Shown: positions 14,971 to 19,062 of the stretch, piece after piece
How positions within the stretch are numbered: the stretch's first letter is position 1
Layout of the letters: each line of letters begins with the position of its first letter
Source: an uncultured Adlercreutzia sp.
GTDB taxonomy: Bacteria; Actinomycetota; Coriobacteriia; Coriobacteriales; Eggerthellaceae
DNA length: 19,062 bases
Direction: 5' to 3'
Assembly (NCBI GenBank): GCA_902478715.1
Contig: CABSMC010000046.1
Span: 1-19,062, forward strand
Program-made: the position numbers and the translations under genes
Notes under the pieces: model-generated
What the model was told of the DNA's origin: nothing
The model's input: only the letters and a program-made list of their open reading frames with translations
The model's database searches: none

Positions 14971-15075
14971 CCTCGACCGTCAGGCGCCCAGCAATGCCGT
15001 ATATCGCGCCATCCGAATCGCCGCGCCGTTGCTTCGAGGCCGCAAAACTTGCAGGACGCCGAAAGGCACCTTCTC

Positions 15076-16638
15076 CTATCGGCTCGCTTTCGCGGGCTTT
15101 TTGTGGCCGGTGCGCTTCTTGGAGTTGCGGCGGTGCTTGGAGGCGTCTTCGTCGTACAGCGGGATGTGGATGGTGAAGCAGGCGCCCTTGCCCTTCTCGC
15201 CTTCCACCTGCACCCAGCCGCCGTGGCGGTCGACGATCTCCTTCACCACGGCCAGGCCCACGCCCAAACCACCGCTCTCGCGGTTGCGGCCGGCGTCGGC
15301 GCGCCAGAAGCGCGAGAACACCATGCGGGCCTCTTCCTTGGTAAGGCCGATGCCGGTGTCGCGCACGGCGATGGAGGCCATGATGTCGCCCTTCTTCACC
15401 GACACCGTGATGTGGCCGCCCTCCGGGGTGTAGCGCACGGCGTTGGAGATGAGGTTGGCCGTGGCCTGGCGGATCATGTCGGCGTCGCCCACCACCATGA
15501 CGTCGGGCTGAGCGTCGTACTCCAGGGTGAGGCCGGAATCGGACACGAACATCTCATGGGTGGCAATGATGCCGGCGATGAGATCGCCGACGTTGACAAC
15601 CTCTTCCTTCATGGGCTCGGCGCGGTTTTCCAAGCGCGACAGCTTCAACAGCGCGTTCACGAGGCGCGACAGGCGCTGGATCTCGGAATTCACGGTGACC
15701 AGGCGCTCCTCATCGGCCTCGTAGACGCCGTCGATCATGGCCTCCACCGTAGCTTGGATGGCCATGAGCGGGGTGCGCAGCTCGTGGGCGACGTCGGTGG
15801 TGAGGCGCCGCTCCAAATCGCGGTCCTTCTCCACCGACTCGGCCATGGCGTCGAAGGTCTCGCCGAGGCGCGCCACCTCGTCCTCGCCGGTCAGCTTCGT
15901 GCGGGCCGACAGATCGCCGTCGCCGATGGCCCGGGCCGTCTTCATAATGCGGTTGATCGGCGACACCAGGTTGCGCGCGAAGAGGAAGCCGATGCAGGAG
16001 GCGAGCACGATGGCCACGCCGCCGGCGATGAACATAGCCTGGTAGGAGTTATCGCGGAACTCCTGGTCGGGCTGGCGCATAAGGGCCTCGGAGCCATAGA
16101 CCCACAGCCGTACCGTGCCCACTTTCTCGCCGTCGGGAAGCACGATGGAGGCCGTGGCCGCCTGCGAGCGGTCCTGCGGCGCGAAGGACGTGAACACGTC
16201 GCCCTGCTGCTCGTCGATGATGACGGAGGAATCGAAAACGGTACTCCCCTTCAAGTCGATCACCCGCACGCCGACGCCGCTCGTGAGCTCGGTGGCCTGG
16301 GCGGCCGGGCGGGTGGTCTCGGGATTCCACAAGTCGCCCGTCTCCTCGTAGATGGCCGCGATGCGGTTCGCCGTGGTCTCGCAGAGCGTCTGCATGTTGT
16401 CGGCCGTGTAGGTGCGGAAATGCTGCTCCCACACAAAGGAGACCACGCCGATGGCCACAAGGGCGGTCATGGCGGCGATGAGGGCGAAGGCCAAGGTCAC
16501 GCGGGTCGTATAGGACAGGTTCGACCAACGCAGGTGCTTCTTTTCCTTCTTGCGTTCCGGAGAAGGCGAAGAGGCCGCCGGCGGGGCGACCTCTTCAGCG
16601 GTTTCCAGAATGCGCGGTTTTGCTTCCGTCTCGGTCAT
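15076..16638 (-). CDS. Two-component sensor histidine kinase (HAMP type)
   Basis: This 520-residue inner-membrane kinase is the likely partner of the response regulator encoded just before it. A charged cytosolic N-terminal tail (about 1-44) precedes TM1 (about 46-68). An extracytoplasmic sensor of about 130 residues (about 70-200) follows, then TM2 (201-221) and a HAMP domain (222-274). The phosphoacceptor is H285 in DVAHELRTPL. The ATPase domain has N395/N399 (NLISNAVRY), DTGIG (427-431) and GGLGVGLAVVK (456-466). The C-terminal tail after residue 499 is very basic (HRRNSKKRTGHKKPAKASR). The ATG at 16638 has GAAGGAG 4 nt upstream. There is a 75-nt gap after the regulator. The signal sensed is not evident. 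A T-rich hairpin in the opposite direction lies within its last codons. Confidence 0.95.
   Translation of the reverse strand: MTETEAKPRILETAEEVAPPAASSPSPERKKEKKHLRWSNLSYTTRVTLAFALIAAMTALVAIGVVSFVWEQHFRTYTADNMQTLCETTANRIAAIYEETGDLWNPETTRPAAQATELTSGVGVRVIDLKGSTVFDSSVIIDEQQGDVFTSFAPQDRSQAATASIVLPDGEKVGTVRLWVYGSEALMRQPDQEFRDNSYQAMFIAGGVAIVLASCIGFLFARNLVSPINRIMKTARAIGDGDLSARTKLTGEDEVARLGETFDAMAESVEKDRDLERRLTTDVAHELRTPLMAIQATVEAMIDGVYEADEERLVTVNSEIQRLSRLVNALLKLSRLENRAEPMKEEVVNVGDLIAGIIATHEMFVSDSGLTLEYDAQPDVMVVGDADMIRQATANLISNAVRYTPEGGHITVSVKKGDIMASIAVRDTGIGLTKEEARMVFSRFWRADAGRNRESGGLGVGLAVVKEIVDRHGGWVQVEGEKGKGACFTIHIPLYDEDASKHRRNSKKRTGHKKPAKASR
15082..15102 (+). terminator. Intrinsic-terminator-like hairpin, plus strand
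   Basis: GCTCGC-TTTC-GCGGGC (6 bp, one G-T pair) is followed directly by TTTTT at 15098-15102. It is oriented for plus-strand transcription, although no plus-strand gene ends here; the DNA also encodes the kinase C terminus on the minus strand. It may be coincidence of the Lys/Pro/Ala codons or the end of a non-coding or antisense transcript from the repeat region. Confidence 0.35.
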
Positions 16639-16713
16639 GGAACTCCTTCGAAGCAGACGGCGGGCACCAAAGCCGAGCGGCTCCGGCGGCAAGTACGCGA
16701 AATGAACGGGCGA

Positions 16714-17424
16714 TTACTGGCCGTTCTTGGTGGGATCCTCGAAGCGGTAGCCCACGCCGTGCACGGTGTGGAGCCACTTCGGGTTGCGCGGGTTGTCGCC
16801 GATCTTGGCGCGCAGGTTCTTCACATGGGAGTCGATGGTGCGCTCGTAGCCCTCGAAGTCGTAGCCGAGCACCTTCTCGACGAGCTCCATACGGCTGTAC
16901 ACGCGACCGGGGTAGCGGGACAGCGTGGTGAGCAGCTTGAACTCGCTGGCAGTGAGATCGATCTCCTCGCCGGAGACGAGCACCTTGTGGCCGGACACAT
17001 CGATGGTCAGCTCGCCGAACTCGAGCACCTCGCGCTGGGGCTCGGAATCGGCGTGCACGCGGCGCAGCAGCGCGCGGGAACGGGCCACCAGCTCGCGGGG
17101 GCTGAAGGGCTTCACCAGGTAATCGTCGGCGCCCAGCTCCAGACCGATGATGCGATCTTCCACCTCGCCCTTGGCCGTCAGCATAATGATCGGCACATCG
17201 GAGGTGTCGCGGATGACGCGGCAAACGCGCTCGCCCGGCACGCGGGGAAGCATGAGGTCCAGAATGACCAGATCGAAATGGTGCTTTTGGAACTCTTCCA
17301 GGGCGTCCTGGCCGTCGCCGACAGCAGTCACCCAGTAGTTCTCGCGCTCCAAATAGGCCGTCACCGCATCGCGGATGGCCTTCTCGTCTTCAACCAGAAG
17401 AATGCGTCGCGTCTCGTTGCTCAT
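16714..17424 (-). CDS. OmpR/PhoB-family response regulator
   Basis: This 236-residue DNA-binding regulator has a receiver domain (about 6-120) with the acidic pair E12/D13, the phosphorylated aspartate D56 (LVILDLMLP), T83 and K105 (LVKPF). A C-terminal winged helix (about 137-230) follows, with the typical LTASEFKLL, SRMELVEKV, RTIDSHVKNLR and VHGVGYRF segments. The ATG at 17424 follows AAGGAG by 9 nt. It precedes its cognate membrane kinase in the same unit. The targets are unknown; the divergent Tat-exported protein, which shares the control region, is a natural candidate. The window gives no operator evidence that would tie it to a named system (such as MtrA, PhoP or VanR). Confidence 0.95.
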   Translation of the reverse strand: MSNETRRILLVEDEKAIRDAVTAYLERENYWVTAVGDGQDALEEFQKHHFDLVILDLMLPRVPGERVCRVIRDTSDVPIIMLTAKGEVEDRIIGLELGADDYLVKPFSPRELVARSRALLRRVHADSEPQREVLEFGELTIDVSGHKVLVSGEEIDLTASEFKLLTTLSRYPGRVYSRMELVEKVLGYDFEGYERTIDSHVKNLRAKIGDNPRNPKWLHTVHGVGYRFEDPTKNGQ

Positions 17425-17543
17425 GGGGATACTCTCCTTGCATGTTCGCTTGCAGTTCCTAGGATGCCAAAGCTTCATTGCGCTGACCTGCGATTTCATC
17501 AGCTGACAGCGCATATATCAGCCCAGCAGTCGTGTTTGCGTTT

Positions 17544-17571
17544 ATTGTAGCGTTTGCCTTCGTATGGTCGC
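17544..17571 (-). promoter_or_regulatory. Candidate promoter of the response regulator
   Basis: The minus strand has TACAAT (17544-17549, 5 of 6) with a weak GCGACC -35 (17566-17571) after a 16-nt spacer. It would give a leader of about 110 nt before the ATG at 17424. The -35 area overlaps that of the divergent promoter. Confidence 0.4.
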
Positions 17572-17596
17572 CGAGGCGTATGCGAAATGACACAAT
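17568..17596 (+). promoter_or_regulatory. Candidate promoter of the Tat-secreted protein gene
   Basis: The plus strand has a weak TCGCCG -35 (17568-17573), a 17-nt spacer and CACAAT (17591-17596). The predicted start falls on the ATG at 17603, which has no ribosome site, so a leaderless transcript is suggested. The -35 overlaps the divergent regulator promoter. Confidence 0.4.
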
Positions 17597-17602
17597 AGCC
17601 CC

Positions 17603-19012
17603 ATGCCACAGAGAAGATCCGCGCCCACGCGGCGCGTTGCGACAAAACAACCCACATCCCTCTCCTTGCCCGGAGGCCACGAGGTCTTGCTGACGCGCCG
17701 TCATTTCCTGTATGGCGCGGCCGGCGTGGCCGCATTGGCCGCCGTGGGCGGCGGGGCCGCTTGGGCAGCCGGGCGCTCTGGCGACGACGACGCCCTGAAG
17801 ACCCTTAAGGTGCCCGAAAGCGCCGTCACCGCGCAGACCGACTTGGAAGAGATGGAAAACTACGAGGACGCCGTCACGCTGGCCGGCTCGGCGAAGCTGC
17901 CCTTCGGCACGCTCGTCTGGTGCAGCGACGACGCCGTTGCCGCCTGCCTGCTTCCCACGGAAACCGCCAAGCCCCTGGCCGAGGTGGGGCTCCTCGACCT
18001 GTCCTCAGCCGAGTGCACCACCATCATCGAGCATGCCGTGGGCGAGGCCGAGGGTTTCGAGATTTACGATGTGCGCGCGAACAGCGCCGGCGTCGTCTGG
18101 ACCGAAGCCGACATCCTGGACAATGTCTGGCGCGTGTACGCGGCATCGCTTTCCGGCACAACACTGGGCGAGCCGCAGCTGCTCGACGAGGGCGACGTGA
18201 ACTGGGAGATGCCCACCTTGGCCGTCGCCGCCGGCTACGCTTTCTGGCAGCGCCTTCCGCAGCTCGACGGCAACGCCCGCGTGGAAGATTCTCGGCTTTT
18301 GCGCGCCGCCTTCGGCACGACCGATTCCCAGGTAGTGTATGCCTCTCAGGGACGCATGGCCTGCGCGCCCACCTCCTGTGGCGACAGTCTCGCGCTGGCG
18401 CCCCGCGCCCGCACAAGCGGCACCTACTACCAGCTCACCCACCTGGACGCCGCCACCGGCGAGGTTACCGACGCCTGCGTTCTACCCTCGTCCATGAAGC
18501 CGATGGAATGCGGCTGGGGCAAAACCGGCTTCAGCTTCGCCTTCGACGGCATTTACAGCTACGGCGAGGGCATTGCGAATCTGGGCACCTACTTGCCCAT
18601 GGAGGCCCCCGCAGCGGTCTCGCTCACGGCGGCCAATACGGAAGAGATGGCTTCAGAAGGCGGCGAGGCAGACGGCGGCGCACCGTACCTGCCTGTCACC
18701 TGCGCCAACCCCGGCACCGAGGCTTACAGCGCGGTGCCCTGGTTCCACTTCGCGGCGAACCCGCTCTCCGCACCGTGCTGGTGCGGCGACTGGCTCATGG
18801 TGCGCGGCGGTAGCCTCGTGGTGGCCATCGATCTTGCAGAACGACGCTATGCGAAGCTGCCCCTTGAGGAGGGATCGGGCGACTACAACGATTTCCTCGC
18901 TTCCACGCATATGGGCACGCGTGCTGTCACCTACTGCAACGTGGACTACACCCCCATCGGCGGAGAGCAGCAGAAGCACTGCCTCGTCCGTATCTGGGAA
19001 CCGGCAGCGTAG
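17603..19012 (+). CDS. Tat-signal exported protein of unknown function
   Basis: This 469-residue protein carries a twin-arginine signal: LTRRHFLYG (residues 30-38), then a hydrophobic Ala/Gly/Val h-region and an AWAAG-like end at about 53-57, so the mature protein is expected outside the cell or on its surface, possibly folded before export. The rest is Trp/Tyr-dotted and beta-rich in appearance (repeated short segments such as GTLVW, SAGVVW, AGYAFW), which hints at a beta-propeller; this is an inference with no family match. Several cysteines are present (for example CWC near 393). The ATG at 17603 may be leaderless. An alternative TTG at 17687, with GGAGG 10 nt upstream, would give a canonical short Tat signal beginning MLTRRHFLYG. 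It is read divergently from the two-component system. Confidence 0.78.
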   Translation: MPQRRSAPTRRVATKQPTSLSLPGGHEVLLTRRHFLYGAAGVAALAAVGGGAAWAAGRSGDDDALKTLKVPESAVTAQTDLEEMENYEDAVTLAGSAKLPFGTLVWCSDDAVAACLLPTETAKPLAEVGLLDLSSAECTTIIEHAVGEAEGFEIYDVRANSAGVVWTEADILDNVWRVYAASLSGTTLGEPQLLDEGDVNWEMPTLAVAAGYAFWQRLPQLDGNARVEDSRLLRAAFGTTDSQVVYASQGRMACAPTSCGDSLALAPRARTSGTYYQLTHLDAATGEVTDACVLPSSMKPMECGWGKTGFSFAFDGIYSYGEGIANLGTYLPMEAPAAVSLTAANTEEMASEGGEADGGAPYLPVTCANPGTEAYSAVPWFHFAANPLSAPCWCGDWLMVRGGSLVVAIDLAERRYAKLPLEEGSGDYNDFLASTHMGTRAVTYCNVDYTPIGGEQQKHCLVRIWEPAA

Positions 19013-19021
19013 GGGCACCTA

Positions 19022-19043
19022 CCCTGTCCGCGATCGGGACGGG
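19022..19043 (+). terminator. Weak hairpin after the Tat-protein gene
   Basis: CCC/GGG and GTCC/GGAC pair around a 7-nt loop with a bulged T, 10 nt after the stop codon. No T-run follows, so terminator function is uncertain. Confidence 0.3.
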
Positions 19044-19062
19044 AGGACCCCGCGAAGACCTC

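Larger units (their letters stand above)
14470..15075. other. 606-nt intergenic region, no credible gene
   Basis: This stretch separates the kinase stop (15076) from purC. It holds the purC leader and promoter, scattered TGGCCA sites (14642, 14685, 14700) and the 52-nt tandem repeats (14787-14970). Small open frames exist on both strands, but the repeat period (52) is not a multiple of three and no frame has a ribosome site with protein-like composition, so I call none of them. Confidence 0.7.

Noticed and set aside
15049..17550. An 833-codon plus-strand frame opposite the kinase and regulator
   Set aside because: It crosses both real genes and the gap between them with His/Gly/Arg-rich composition typical of antisense shadows.

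Overview
The window is a high-GC bacterial chromosome segment with an actinobacterial, probably Coriobacteriia/Eggerthellaceae-like, character. The grounds are GC-rich third positions, alanine-rich proteins, purine-rich Shine-Dalgarno sites alongside starts that look leaderless, a long single-chain PurL, and a TrkH-RsgA operon. The lineage is an inference from gene style; no rRNA or other marker is present. Most of it is ordinary core metabolism and signalling. No phage, transposase, CRISPR array, tRNA or rRNA was found.

Layout. Positions 1-1366 (minus) hold most of a LytS-type sensor histidine kinase, cut by the window edge. Positions 1436-3749 (minus) are a two-gene unit: a family 2-like glycosyltransferase followed after 4 nt by a TauE/SafE (TSUP) permease. 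Positions 3905-7585 (minus) form a tightly coupled operon: a possibly leaderless 47-codon ORF, a 43-residue membrane peptide, a TrkH-type K+ transporter, a secreted/membrane-anchored OB-fold-like protein, and the ribosome-assembly GTPase RsgA. The last three genes overlap (ATGA and TGATG). murB (7819-8739, plus) is read divergently from this operon behind a structured leader, and it meets purL tail to tail with no base between the stop codons.

Positions 8740-14469 (minus) are a purine block: purC, a Lys/Ala-rich two-helix membrane protein of unknown function, then purL. Both gaps around the membrane protein contain long inverted repeats. Upstream of purC, about 600 nt without a gene contain four 52-nt tandem repeats and several TGGCCA sites. 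Positions 15076-17424 (minus) encode an OmpR/PhoB-type response regulator and its membrane histidine kinase. Divergent from them, a Tat-signal-bearing secreted protein of unknown function ends at 19012.

No clearly new enzymatic system is visible. The best leads are in non-coding DNA: the 52-nt tandem repeats before purC, the roughly 80-nt nested palindrome before purL with a competing fold, the folded murB leader, and two divergent promoters whose -10 boxes sit 6 nt before ATG codons that lack ribosome binding sites.
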